A stretch of DNA of 19,249 nucleotides, from positions 1 through 19,249 of the forward strand of contig JBBRGG010000036.1 of the NCBI GenBank assembly GCA_038240875.1, read 5' to 3'. Positions within the stretch are counted from its first letter, which is position 1, and each line of letters opens with the position of its first letter. The notes below the pieces were generated by a model. It was given only the letters and a program-made list of their open reading frames with translations, made no database searches and was not told where the DNA came from. The translations under genes were made by a program, and so were the position numbers. Origin of the DNA: JBBRGG01 sp038240875 (lineage in GTDB: Bacteria; Planctomycetota; Phycisphaerae; Phycisphaerales; UBA1924). Positions 1-8,034 of this stretch are shown here, one piece after another.

Positions 1-30
1 GACGATGCGGCCCCGGTCGAGCCTGAATAA
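1..30 (+). CDS. C-terminal end of a coding region cut by the window edge (partial)
   Basis: Reading frame 1 from the first base gives nine residues, DDAAPVEPE, then TAA at 28-30. An acidic, Pro/Ala-containing tail is plausible for a protein end, but only ten codons are visible, so neither the frame nor the product can be confirmed. It would face the minus-strand DUF4870 gene convergently, with 47 bases between the stops. Confidence 0.3.
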   Translation, partial: DDAAPVEPE

Positions 31-77
31 ATGGGTGAGCAGAATAGAATGTGAGAGCCTGCGCCGTCTCATATGGC

Positions 78-530
78 TTACTTCACAAGGCGAAGGCACA
101 GAGGATAGCGGTAATACTCGCCTTTGCCCGCTGCCAGAGCAGCCAAGATCGACAACACTAAACCAAACACCCAAACCATGATGTTGCCGACGCCACACAA
201 AAAGAACAACGCGATTCCACTGACGAAGTGGTAGATGATAAGGCTAATGTGGAAATTCAGCGTTTCCTTCGCCTGATCCGCAAGGTAGGGCGAAGTGTCT
301 TTCTTGACAAGCCACACCACCAAAGGCATAATCAAAAGGTGGATGATACCGGACAAATGCGTGAGCGTTGCTAGCGTGATGTCATCCTTCGGGATGCCGC
401 CGGGTCCAACTGCATTTGGCCCCGCAACCCCCGGCCCATCCATCGCCGGCTCAGACATCGCAACGCCTTGAACGCCATTAATTGGCGGTACGTTCGAATT
501 TCCTATCTCTGGCTGCGTGTTCTCGCTCAT
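78..530 (-). CDS. DUF4870 (Tic20-like) small membrane protein
   Basis: A 150-residue protein of unknown biochemical role. Residues 1-50 are a Pro/Gly/Asn-rich, probably disordered segment. From about residue 51 the DUF4870 pattern follows: an ATLTHLSGIIHLL helix, then VVWLVKKDTSPYLADQAKETLNFHIS, which is the conserved family core (Lys-Lys, an aromatic-x-x-x-Gln-Ala-Lys-Glu-x-Leu-Asn run shown here in part). Two further hydrophobic helices fill about residues 96-134, before a short basic end. The ATG at 530 was chosen over an upstream ATG at 563 because it gives the usual MSEN-type beginning and leaves more room for the divergent promoter shared with the glycosyltransferase. No strong Shine-Dalgarno is visible for either start. 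Family recognition is by motif; the role is not known. Confidence 0.8.
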   Translation of the reverse strand: MSENTQPEIGNSNVPPINGVQGVAMSEPAMDGPGVAGPNAVGPGGIPKDDITLATLTHLSGIIHLLIMPLVVWLVKKDTSPYLADQAKETLNFHISLIIYHFVSGIALFFLCGVGNIMVWVFGLVLSILAALAAGKGEYYRYPLCLRLVK

Positions 531-687
531 TGCAATACCCCTGTGTGCAGCTGGCTTATCCAAGTCTCACTGCTACGCCAACCTACCACAAATACTCCTA
601 CATGTTAACCATTGGGGATTATCAACCCACCCTTTTGCAAGCTCCTTATCCCCACTCGCCCGGTTCGTTTTCGTGGTACTCTTTCCC

Positions 688-2019
688 GTGCACATCGTTC
701 ATTACATCAAATGGCTTCGACTACGCGACGGCGGCGTAGTGCGCGCTGTCATTGACATCGCTGCCTTGCTCGCGGCTCGCGACAAACAAAGCACGCACGT
801 CACGATCGTCACCACCGATGACGCCGACGCGCACGCAGTGCCGCAGTTGCTAACCCACTTGCCAAACCAGTTACCCAACCTCACGCTTCTCAAGCTCAAC
901 CTTGTTGACCCTATTGCCAAGATCAAGGGGCGGTCGGTGCGCGACGCCACCGGCGACACCCCGACGCAAATCCTCGACGCCACTTCTCGCGCCAGTTTTC
1001 GCACGCTCCTGCAAGGCGGGCCAAAATTAACCGGCTCAATCCAAGGCGGGCCAGTCCTGCCTCGCGCCGACGTCCTTCATCTTCATGGCATATGGACCAC
1101 TTCCAATTGGCAAGCCGCCGCAATCGCCCGATCTCTTTGCGTGCCTTATGTAGTTTCATCTCATGGCATGCTCGACCGCTGGTGCATGACCCAGGGCTCC
1201 GCCAAAAAAATGGTACATCTCGCGCTGGCGAGTGGCAAGGGCTTGCGTGCCGCCCGCGCGATTCACTGCACGGCTCGCGCCGAAGCGGAGCAAGCACACG
1301 CCGCAGTCAAAGGCATCACGACTCGAGTCGTCGAACTCCCCTTTGACGCCACACCATTTGCTCCACATGCGACACGAAAGGCAGCCATCCTCACGGCTCG
1401 CGCCGCATTTCCCGAGCTGTACGCCAAGGCCGCTGGTGCGCCAATTATCCTCTTCATGTCGCGCTTGCACGCAAAGAAAGGCGTGCTTCCCCTCATCCAA
1501 GCCTGGAAGGAACTGGCATCGTGCAGCACGCTCAAGCCGCTGCCAATGCTCGCGCTTGCCGGGCCCTTTGACCCACCGAGCTATGAATCGATTATACGCG
1601 ACGCGGTCAAGACTTCACCACTTCGAGATCGCATTGCCCTTTTGGGGAGCATCCAAGGCGACGCCAAGCTTGCCCTGTTGCAAGCGGCTGACTTATTCAT
1701 TCTTCCAACTAGCCAAGAGAATTTCGGATACGCTATCCTTGAATCGCTCGCGTCAGGAACCCCTGTTGTAACAACCAAGGGAGTAGATATTTGGCAAGAA
1801 CTTGAGCAATCAGGCGGGTGCGTGATCGTTGAGCCAGCGCCCGCCAACATTGCGGCGACGGTGGCGAAGCTGCTTACAGATGTTGGCGATCACGAGGGTG
1901 GATTGCGTTTGATGGGTTTGCGTGGAAAGGCGTGGGCAAACGCGTACTCGAATCCGGAAAAACTCGCAATGCGGTATCAGCAGATGTACACCGGTATCGG
2001 ACATAATGGAGATATGTGA
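688..2019 (+). CDS. GT4-family glycosyltransferase (GT-B fold)
   Basis: A predicted cytoplasmic, retaining, nucleotide-sugar-dependent transferase for surface glycan assembly; its sugar is unknown. The 443 residues begin VHIVHYIKWLRLRDGG, the typical first strand and Gly-rich turn of GT4 enzymes. The acceptor domain includes VLHLHGIWTTSNW (129-141) and VSSHGMLDRW (157-166). The donor domain has FMSRLHAKKG (256-265) and the E-x7-E signature at E344 and E352 (ENFGYAILE), followed by SLASGTPVVTT. The frame is open back to an ATG at 517, but those 57 extra codons overlap the divergent gene's 5' end and do not look like GT sequence. The GTG at 688 fits the family start, though it has no clear Shine-Dalgarno. 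A second GT4 gene follows 295 bp downstream on the same strand. Confidence 0.85.
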   Translation: MHIVHYIKWLRLRDGGVVRAVIDIAALLAARDKQSTHVTIVTTDDADAHAVPQLLTHLPNQLPNLTLLKLNLVDPIAKIKGRSVRDATGDTPTQILDATSRASFRTLLQGGPKLTGSIQGGPVLPRADVLHLHGIWTTSNWQAAAIARSLCVPYVVSSHGMLDRWCMTQGSAKKMVHLALASGKGLRAARAIHCTARAEAEQAHAAVKGITTRVVELPFDATPFAPHATRKAAILTARAAFPELYAKAAGAPIILFMSRLHAKKGVLPLIQAWKELASCSTLKPLPMLALAGPFDPPSYESIIRDAVKTSPLRDRIALLGSIQGDAKLALLQAADLFILPTSQENFGYAILESLASGTPVVTTKGVDIWQELEQSGGCVIVEPAPANIAATVAKLLTDVGDHEGGLRLMGLRGKAWANAYSNPEKLAMRYQQMYTGIGHNGDM

Positions 2020-2184
2020 TTGGTAGGTGAAAGCGTGAAGTATCCCGGCAATGAGGCAGGATGTAGGAAGGGGAATTGATTTAGTTCGAGGCTGAATTGT
2101 TTTTGGAAAATGCGGAATATTCCACGCATTGAGTGAGAAAATAACGCCAGTGAATCCGGTTTGTTCCATGATGGCCTGCGCGTT

Positions 2185-2193
2185 TGCTATAGT
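2185..2193 (+). promoter_or_regulatory. Candidate extended -10 promoter element upstream of the second glycosyltransferase
   Basis: TGCTATAGT matches an extended -10 box (TGnTATAAT) with one mismatch in the hexamer. It lies about 120 bp before the ATG at 2315, in a spacer that is AT-richer than the flanking genes. No well-spaced -35 hexamer is visible, which extended -10 promoters can tolerate. This is inferred from motif match only. Confidence 0.25.
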
Positions 2194-2314
2194 TTTGGTA
2201 GAAATACTTTGTTTTACGGGCTTTCGCTTTGAATGTTTGCCATCGATTGAGTGTGCGATGGCTTTATTGATTTGATTAAGTCGAGGTTCAACTCGTGGGG
2301 ATTCATTAGGGGTT

Positions 2315-3493
2315 ATGGCTGTGACGGAAGCTGTAGAATTAGCGAGCGTTCAATCGCCACACGTACCGATTCAATCGGGATCTGGTGGTAAGTTGCGCGT
2401 GCTTTTTTGCTGGGCTCATATTTCTGGATACATGGCGTCGTGCTGGCGTCGGATGGCTTCAGACCCGACAATTGACCTCCATGTTATCGCGCTAATTCCA
2501 GGCGCGAGCGCCAATGTTGCTTTCAACGACACCGTGATGGCGGAGATTCCGAGCACGTTGATACCCGATGAAAAGCTCCCAGGTTCTACAAAGGTGCGAG
2601 AGATTGCCCTCGCCCACAAGCCCGATGTAATCGTGCTCTGTGGCTGGCATCTGCCCGAGTTCGTCAACCTCGCCAATCAACGCGCATTTGCCGACGCCAA
2701 GTTCATCATGGGGATGGACACGCCTTGGAATGCGAGCATTCGCCAGCGCTATGGCAGATTTGCACGTCGTTCGTACTTTCGCCGAATTGATCACGTTTTT
2801 TGCACTGGCGAACGCTCTTGGCAACTCGCGCGGGCGCTGGGCTTTCCGGAAGAGAAAATCAGCCGTGGCGTGTATGGGATCGATTATGCACACTTTGAAC
2901 CGTTGTGCGAACGGCGTGCCACGCAGCCGGGTGGGTGGCCACATCGCTGGTTGTATATCGGGCGATACACCGAAGAAAAAGCCATCGATGTGCTCGTAGA
3001 TTCCTATCGCGAGTACCGCGCCCTCATCGGTACACCCTGGCCCATGTCGACAATGGGCGCAGGGCCTGATGCCAAATATTTCCATGGCGTAGAAGGCATC
3101 GAGAACCTAGGGTTTGTGCAGCCTAAGGATCAGCCAACGCAGCTCTTGCGCGCGGGCGCGTTCGTGCTTGCGAGCCGATTTGATCCCTGGCCTTTGGTCG
3201 TGGTTGAGTCGTGCGCTGCGGGGTTGCCGGTGGTGTGCACGAATGCATGCGGATCATCGGTCGAGCTTGTAAGGTCTTTCTTCAATGGCCGAACTGTGGC
3301 GACAGAGAATCCGCGGGCATTGGCCGAGGGCATGGCGTGGTTGCATGAGGCAGCGATGCAAGACCCAGGGCTTTTGGCTGAAATGGGCCGTCGCAGCCGC
3401 ATGTTCGCGTCGGCGTACTCGACCGATGCGTGGCATGCTCGGTGGACCGGCACCATGCGGGAACTGGTCGCGGCTCGCGCAACAATTACGTAA
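2315..3493 (+). CDS. GT4-like glycosyltransferase
   Basis: A 392-residue GT-B glycosyltransferase, probably acting with the upstream GT4 enzyme on an exported polysaccharide. After a 25-residue polar leader, KLRVLFCWAHISGYMASCW (26-44) begins the N-terminal Rossmann domain. PDVIVLCGWHLPEF (103-116) and MGMDTPWNAS (132-141) line the likely acceptor cleft. The C-terminal domain starts at RWLYIGRYTEEKAIDVLVDS (211-230), continues with NLGFVQPKDQPTQLL, and has the nucleotide-sugar signature FDPWPLVVVES (289-299). Its E-x7-E is changed to D290-x7-E298, a conservative first-position replacement. AAGLPVVCTNACGSSVEL follows. The ATG is preceded by AGGGG only two to three bases away, a tight but usable ribosome site. 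Sugar specificity cannot be read from sequence. Confidence 0.82.
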   Translation: MAVTEAVELASVQSPHVPIQSGSGGKLRVLFCWAHISGYMASCWRRMASDPTIDLHVIALIPGASANVAFNDTVMAEIPSTLIPDEKLPGSTKVREIALAHKPDVIVLCGWHLPEFVNLANQRAFADAKFIMGMDTPWNASIRQRYGRFARRSYFRRIDHVFCTGERSWQLARALGFPEEKISRGVYGIDYAHFEPLCERRATQPGGWPHRWLYIGRYTEEKAIDVLVDSYREYRALIGTPWPMSTMGAGPDAKYFHGVEGIENLGFVQPKDQPTQLLRAGAFVLASRFDPWPLVVVESCAAGLPVVCTNACGSSVELVRSFFNGRTVATENPRALAEGMAWLHEAAMQDPGLLAEMGRRSRMFASAYSTDAWHARWTGTMRELVAARATIT

Positions 3494-3537
3494 GGATCGC
3501 GTGGCGGCGTATGCATTAGCACACCGTAGCTTTGAAT

Positions 3538-4893
3538 TCAGACCGACTTGGACGAAGGTTCTTCGTAGAATTCTTGGTGTTCATCTTGTGCGGCCGGAAT
3601 GTTACCGGTGTGGATCTGCCAGCGAACACCTTCGAGGATTCGTGACGCCATCGCGGCGAAGATCATGAAGATGACGACCATCACCGAAACGCGTGCGATG
3701 ACGTATCCCTCGAAGAACGCGCCGACGGCAAATGCGACGAAGATGCCACAGCACAAGTCGCACAACTTCGAGAAGTGTTTCTCGAGGATGGGTTTGGCTT
3801 TGAGCAGGCGAATGCAATAGATGAACGAAGTCCCCACGGCACTTATGAGCAGCAAGAACGAGAGCGCTCCATAAGAGGCTGCTGCATAGAGGTACGAATT
3901 CTCGCTGTTGCCAGAGTTGGCCGTGCCCGCACCCAGCACGGGGTTGTTGATTGCGACTTGAAGCATGTTGGACCATGCCACCGATCGCGTGTCTTCGGTG
4001 CTGGAGAGGCGATCTAGGCCTAGGTTGATCCCCAGATTTTGGAGGATGGTGGCGAACGCGTAGGCAGCAATGCCCGCGAGTGGAAGCAAAAGGATGGCTC
4101 GACCGACGCGAGAATAGAGCACGAACATTGCGCCAGTGACGAACATCAGTGAACCGGTACGCGAGCCCGTCCAGCCAAGCATGACAATGGAAACGGCACC
4201 CATCACCATCCAGAGCGGTTTAAAGCGCAGGTGGTTCTCGTTGAGCCACAACCAAAGAGTGATGATGCACGTCATCGCCATGAGCGCACCGGCGTGCTGC
4301 GGATTGCCCGTCAAGCCGATGAAGCGATATTGATTTCCAAGCGTGATTGAGTTGGGGTTGATGCCGACCTGAATTAGCGTGCAGATCATCCAGATCAGCA
4401 TCGTGAACATGAACGTGCGCAGCACCCAATACCAATCATCGAGCGTGGTCATGATTGCCGGAAGGACCACCGCGAGTGACCCAAGTGTCAACACGGCGTG
4501 CACCGTTGAGATAATTCCTTCGCTTGCACCTAAGTGGTAAATATTGGCTACGCCATTGAAAAGACCCATTAATGTGAAAAGCAGCGCTGGTAGGGCAATC
4601 GAGCGTATGTTCAGCCGACCCGCGTGAATGAGGCCCGCGAGGAACAGCAGACCGCCGCAGGCGATATACGCCTCGGTTCGAAGGCTCTGGAGTGGAGCGA
4701 GCCAAGTCACGGAAACGCGGCCAAACCTAGTTTCGGTTTCGCCGATCGATCCAAGCGAACCCATGAAGATCAGCCCCGCCAACGGGATCACCGCGTACTT
4801 TAAGTCTTTGACGAGCAACAGGACGATCGCCGCGCCAATTGCGGCAGCGATTCCTGTCTCGATGCTCACGATTCTTGCGAAGTCAAAGTTCAT
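3538..4893 (-). CDS. O-antigen ligase/polymerase family membrane protein (Wzy_C type)
   Basis: A 451-residue polytopic inner-membrane protein with about ten to twelve hydrophobic helices. Proteins of this family either polymerise lipid-linked repeat units or transfer a finished glycan to its acceptor on the outer face of the membrane. Family marks are TGNPQHAG (195-202), GWTGSRTG (240-247, the SR-x-G element after a helix), the large loop R303-S-V-A-W with NNPVLGAG (316-323), and ENSYL (331-335). The last 30 residues are polar and acidic and probably cytoplasmic. It is convergent with the second GT4 gene, 44 bp between stops, and starts opposite an 822-bp spacer shared with the GH56-like gene. 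No Shine-Dalgarno is visible at the ATG. Ligase versus polymerase cannot be decided from sequence alone. Confidence 0.82.
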   Translation of the reverse strand: MNFDFARIVSIETGIAAAIGAAIVLLLVKDLKYAVIPLAGLIFMGSLGSIGETETRFGRVSVTWLAPLQSLRTEAYIACGGLLFLAGLIHAGRLNIRSIALPALLFTLMGLFNGVANIYHLGASEGIISTVHAVLTLGSLAVVLPAIMTTLDDWYWVLRTFMFTMLIWMICTLIQVGINPNSITLGNQYRFIGLTGNPQHAGALMAMTCIITLWLWLNENHLRFKPLWMVMGAVSIVMLGWTGSRTGSLMFVTGAMFVLYSRVGRAILLLPLAGIAAYAFATILQNLGINLGLDRLSSTEDTRSVAWSNMLQVAINNPVLGAGTANSGNSENSYLYAAASYGALSFLLLISAVGTSFIYCIRLLKAKPILEKHFSKLCDLCCGIFVAFAVGAFFEGYVIARVSVMVVIFMIFAAMASRILEGVRWQIHTGNIPAAQDEHQEFYEEPSSKSV

Positions 4894-4984
4894 AGGAGTA
4901 CAGACGAAACTGGAAAGGTGCGATTGTTCGAGACTGGGTGATTAAACGCCGCGGATTGCAATTGAGTCGTTCACGTTTGATACT

Positions 4985-5026
4985 GGTGCGGGTGCGGGCG
5001 GAGGTGGTGCGGGTGCGGGCGGAGGT
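4985..5026. repeat. Perfect 21-bp tandem duplication, followed by a G-tract
   Basis: Two identical 21-bp units lie at 4985-5005 and 5006-5026. Each is G-rich, built from GGTGCGGGTGCGGGCGGAGG plus one T. The repeat runs directly into GGGGGGGTGGGGG up to about 5039. The plus strand therefore has many G-runs of two to seven bases and could fold as a G-quadruplex. It sits about 90-145 bp upstream of the minus-strand O-antigen-ligase-type gene, where that gene's promoter or leader should be. Confidence 0.85.
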
Positions 5027-5702
5027 GGGGGGGTGGGGGACGAAGTATGAGCAATGGAAGACAAAGAGGCAACTTTTCAATCGATAGCTTCTTTGGCCTG
5101 TTCAAACCTGATCGTTGCGGCTTGAGTTGGCGATCTCCAATTGGCTGCTTATATGAGGCTGTTTGAATCCACCCATTTGTATCGGTGCTTTCGACGCGGT
5201 CACATCGTGAGAGTATTCCAAGTTGAGCCACAAACATATTAGTTGTCGGTTCCGTGAGGCGCCTTCATAAGCCGTCTATGCAGCCTGTACTGTGTATGCC
5301 CCCCAAAGGATCGTGCGAATCCTTCATGAACGTCAGAAGCAATCAAAGCCTAAGCCGTTACCAAACGATATCCTTGCACTTGCATGAGTGTATCTGTGTC
5401 GCAGTAAGAAGTGGTCTATTCTCGCATCGGGACATTTGCTTGCAGGTGGAGCTCGACTTTGGGTCATAGATCTCGCGCACGCGTCACAGACGAATACTCT
5501 TGCCTAGGCTGTAGATAGTTCGCAGGTGGCGTGGAGCACATGCCGTGGTGAACTTCGGGCTCTTCCGCTTGATTTTCTCGTGGTCGGAAGCCGATGTACT
5601 AAGCGATGGTGTGCGATTCGAGTTCGCCATCCTAACTCCTAGATGCGGGTACGTGCGGAACCCACCACACATCGACGGCCTGGCATGAAGCCTGAGCGTC
5701 GC

Positions 5703-5708
5703 AAGGGG
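5703..5708 (+). promoter_or_regulatory. Ribosome binding site of the GH56-like gene
   Basis: AAGGGG lies seven bases before the ATG at 5716, a good Shine-Dalgarno that supports this start and hence the Arg-rich leader at the protein N-terminus. Confidence 0.6.
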
Positions 5709-5715
5709 ATCGACG

Positions 5716-7902
5716 ATGCGCACTACTACGTCCACCACTCTTCAATCAAGGCGTACCAACTCCAAGCGTACGAGTCGCACGGCGGTCGCGTTGACGGCGA
5801 TTGCGGTTTCGCTCGCCGCGGGCTGGCCGATGACGTTGTTCGCCGACGCCCCGGCACCACCTCCGACGCCACCAGTCGAAGAAACTCGCACGACGCAACC
5901 ATTCCGGTTGTTCTGGGGAGTTGAGACCAACCACGACGACTACCGCTGGCGTAACGCGCGCTGGGCCGAGAGCATCGATGTAGGCACGACGGCGGTGTCG
6001 TACGACTTTGTACTCTTCTATCAACGCTATTTGGGCATTGAGCCTCGAGCTGGCTATCACGTGACGATGGCTCCTGGCTACATGGATGCGCACAGGGCCG
6101 CGCTCGCCGTACAAATCGCGCGATGGATTCCCGATCCGAACTTTGATGGGTTTGTCTGCATCGAATGGGAATATGCCCCCTTCGGCTGGCTTGGGCGTTC
6201 TGAAAACCCTCAGCCCAATGACCCACTTGCCGTGGATCGCGACTATGGCGATGACTGGTACGAGTACATGCAGCTAAGCCGTCCGACGGAGTTGATCGGG
6301 CTCTCGGGTCAAGCGCTCGAAGATTACTTGAAGCAAACGCACGATGCGGCGGCTCGCAACTGGTTTGAAGTGACTCAAGGGGAGTTTCGTCGTTTGCGCC
6401 CGCTCGCGAAGCTGGGATGGTACAACCAGCCAAACCGGACGTACTTGGATTACTACTGGCCCGGCCCCACGCCAATGAAGACCTTTAACGATTCGACGCC
6501 TTGGCTTTGGGATCAGGTTGACGTGCTTTTCCCGGATATTTACGCGGTTCGTTACACATTGCCGAGTAACGATCAAACACCGACAGACTCGACGCAAAAT
6601 CGCCCGCAAGAGAACGATCGGTACATCCGCTCGAATATACGCGAGTGCAAGCGTCTTGCTCCAGGCAAGCCGATCATCCCGATAGTCCATGCCCTGTACG
6701 TGAACAATATTAATTACGATGGCCAGTTCATGAACCCTATGAACTTGGCGCAGACGATCAACATTCCGCATGAAGAAGGCGCGCTGGGGATTATTTTGTG
6801 GGACGCGATGGAAAGCCAACAGGAAGCCGACGCGCTCGAAGGCTATCTTCAGTCGTCGTTCCTGCCCTTCATCTCGCCTTTGATCGTCAACCCTATTCGC
6901 CGCGCCGACACACAGCCGGGTGCGGACACGGGTGGTGCGCAGAACGGTGGCTCGGGAAGTGGTGAGGCTGGAAGCGGTGCAGGCGCTTCGCCCTCGAATC
7001 CTTCGGACCCATCGGATAGTTCCGCTGGTGGCGGTTCGCCGCAAGGCCCCCCGACCAACAACTCCTCACCCACGCCAGATACGACTCCGCCAGCGCCCCC
7101 GGCTCCGCCACCTGTTGTTCCGCCTTTGCCACAGTTTGGTGGCGTGTCTAATCCCTCGTCCACGCCTCCTGCGGATCTACCTACGAACTCAAACGGGTCC
7201 TCTGGCTCGTCGGGTGCTCCATCTTCGAACATGCCAAGCGGGAACGATGGGTCATCGTCGAATGCGGGTTCTTCTGGTTCTGGCTCTTTTGGTTCGGGCT
7301 CTTCTGGTTCGAGCTCTTCTGGCAATTCATCGGCGGGCAGCGGCTCGGGTGGAGTTTCCGGTGGTGGGTCATCGAGCGGTTCGGGCGGTTCGTCTGGCGA
7401 TTCTGGCGAATCGGGCGGTTCTTCTAACTCAGGTGGCCCCAATTCCAACAACTCTGTTGTTGTCGTAGTTCCCGACGCAGTTCCTCCTGCTCCGCCACAG
7501 AGCAACACTCGTCGCATCGGCGGCGCGTTCAGGCCTTCGGTACCGCCGATGGTGGTGACCGGGAACGGCTCACGCTCTTCTTGGGCGCGAGCAGCGGCAC
7601 GCGGCGCCTCTAACCAGTCAAGCAACAACGAGCAAACATCATCACGTTCGTCTTCGAGCTCATCTTCAAGCCCGAGTGCTGGTGCGGGCAACCCGCGCAC
7701 GGATCGAACCGCGATCATGAACGCGATGCGGCGTTCCAATGCGGGTGTACCCAGAAGCACGCAGGCTTCAACCATCTCACGCGTTGTAAACCGAGGCAGC
7801 CAGACCGCTGCTGCACAACGTGCCGCCCAGCAAGCCGCTGCAGCACGCCAATCGGCTCAGCAAGCAAGACAATCTTCGCAGCAAGCCTCAGAAAACCCCT
7901 GA
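5716..7902 (+). CDS. Secreted GH56-like (hyaluronidase-family) protein with long Ser/Gly/Pro-rich tail
   Basis: A 728-residue exported protein. Residues 1-22 are basic, 23-42 form a hydrophobic signal core, and LFADA suggests cleavage near residue 45. Residues 61-395 follow the order of motifs in GH56 hyaluronidases: FDGFVCIEWE (143-152, like the animal VIDWE), AARNWFEVTQGEFRRLRP then LGWY (to Y236), STPWLWDQVDVLFPDIYA (260-277), and an end with LAQTINIPHEEGALGIILWD (344-363) then LEGYLQSSFLPFI. By recalled HYAL1 numbering the counterparts are E131=E152, Y202=Y236, Y247=Y276 and W321=W362; D129 is replaced by E150. Only two cysteines (C148, C311) occur in this domain, so the animal disulfides are absent. 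Residues 400-728 are low complexity: Gly/Ser, Pro-rich, Ser runs, and an Ala/Gln end. The substrate is unknown; a glycan hydrolase is the inference. An alternative is a catalytically altered TIM-barrel binding protein. Confidence 0.72.
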   Translation: MRTTTSTTLQSRRTNSKRTSRTAVALTAIAVSLAAGWPMTLFADAPAPPPTPPVEETRTTQPFRLFWGVETNHDDYRWRNARWAESIDVGTTAVSYDFVLFYQRYLGIEPRAGYHVTMAPGYMDAHRAALAVQIARWIPDPNFDGFVCIEWEYAPFGWLGRSENPQPNDPLAVDRDYGDDWYEYMQLSRPTELIGLSGQALEDYLKQTHDAAARNWFEVTQGEFRRLRPLAKLGWYNQPNRTYLDYYWPGPTPMKTFNDSTPWLWDQVDVLFPDIYAVRYTLPSNDQTPTDSTQNRPQENDRYIRSNIRECKRLAPGKPIIPIVHALYVNNINYDGQFMNPMNLAQTINIPHEEGALGIILWDAMESQQEADALEGYLQSSFLPFISPLIVNPIRRADTQPGADTGGAQNGGSGSGEAGSGAGASPSNPSDPSDSSAGGGSPQGPPTNNSSPTPDTTPPAPPAPPPVVPPLPQFGGVSNPSSTPPADLPTNSNGSSGSSGAPSSNMPSGNDGSSSNAGSSGSGSFGSGSSGSSSSGNSSAGSGSGGVSGGGSSSGSGGSSGDSGESGGSSNSGGPNSNNSVVVVVPDAVPPAPPQSNTRRIGGAFRPSVPPMVVTGNGSRSSWARAAARGASNQSSNNEQTSSRSSSSSSSSPSAGAGNPRTDRTAIMNAMRRSNAGVPRSTQASTISRVVNRGSQTAAAQRAAQQAAAARQSAQQARQSSQQASENP
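7267..7326 (+). repeat. Four imperfect 15-bp tandem units inside the Ser/Gly tail
   Basis: Units at 7267-7281, 7282-7296, 7297-7311 and 7312-7326 are variants of GGCTCTTCTGGTTCG and encode GSSGS, GSFGS, GSSGS and SSSGN in frame. This is a short coding minisatellite. It may expand or contract without shifting the frame, and lies in the disordered linker of the GH56-like protein. Confidence 0.8.
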
Positions 7903-7999
7903 TGATTCAGAATCATGATGCTGGCCGATGAATCAGGTTGATGCCGAGCCTGCGCTAGTTCTTGCGCGACGGTTTCAGTGTGAAATATAGGATTGTTCC

Positions 8000-8034
8000 C
8001 GCCCTCGTGTCAGACATGAGGGCGTTTACATTTT
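8000..8034 (+). terminator. Rho-independent terminator after the GH56-like gene
   Basis: CGCCCTCGTG (8000-8009) pairs with CATGAGGGCG (8015-8024) as a ten-pair stem with one G-U pair and a five-base TCAGA loop. It is followed by TTTACATTTT. It lies about 100 bp past the stop codon of the GH56-like gene and ahead of the efflux operon promoter region. Confidence 0.75.

Larger units (their letters stand above)
4894..5715. other. 822-bp gene-poor spacer between divergent genes
   Basis: This spacer separates the 5' ends of the O-antigen-ligase-type gene (minus) and the GH56-like gene (plus), so it should carry both promoters. The only clear structure is the 21-bp tandem duplication with a G-tract near the minus-strand gene. 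Short open frames exist (5254-5469 plus, 5484-5738 minus), but they show no family motif, no ribosome site and biased composition. I saw no tRNA-like T-loop or cloverleaf. Confidence 0.6.

Noticed and set aside
4979..5026. Possible CRISPR-like repeat because of two identical 21-bp units
   Set aside because: The units are directly adjacent with no spacers and only two copies, so this is a tandem duplication.
5254..5469. 71-residue open frame in the 822-bp spacer
   Set aside because: There is no ribosome site, no recognisable motif and no hydrophobic or structured pattern. A real small gene cannot be excluded, but nothing supports it.
5484..5738. 84-residue minus-strand open frame overlapping the GH56-like gene start
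   Set aside because: It overlaps a well-supported start with a good Shine-Dalgarno and shows no conserved feature.
6849..7775. 308-residue open frame on the minus strand, Pro/Glu-rich
   Set aside because: It is the antisense of the low-complexity Ser/Gly/Pro tail of the GH56-like gene. Its composition is explained by that repeat-rich sequence, and it has no family motif.
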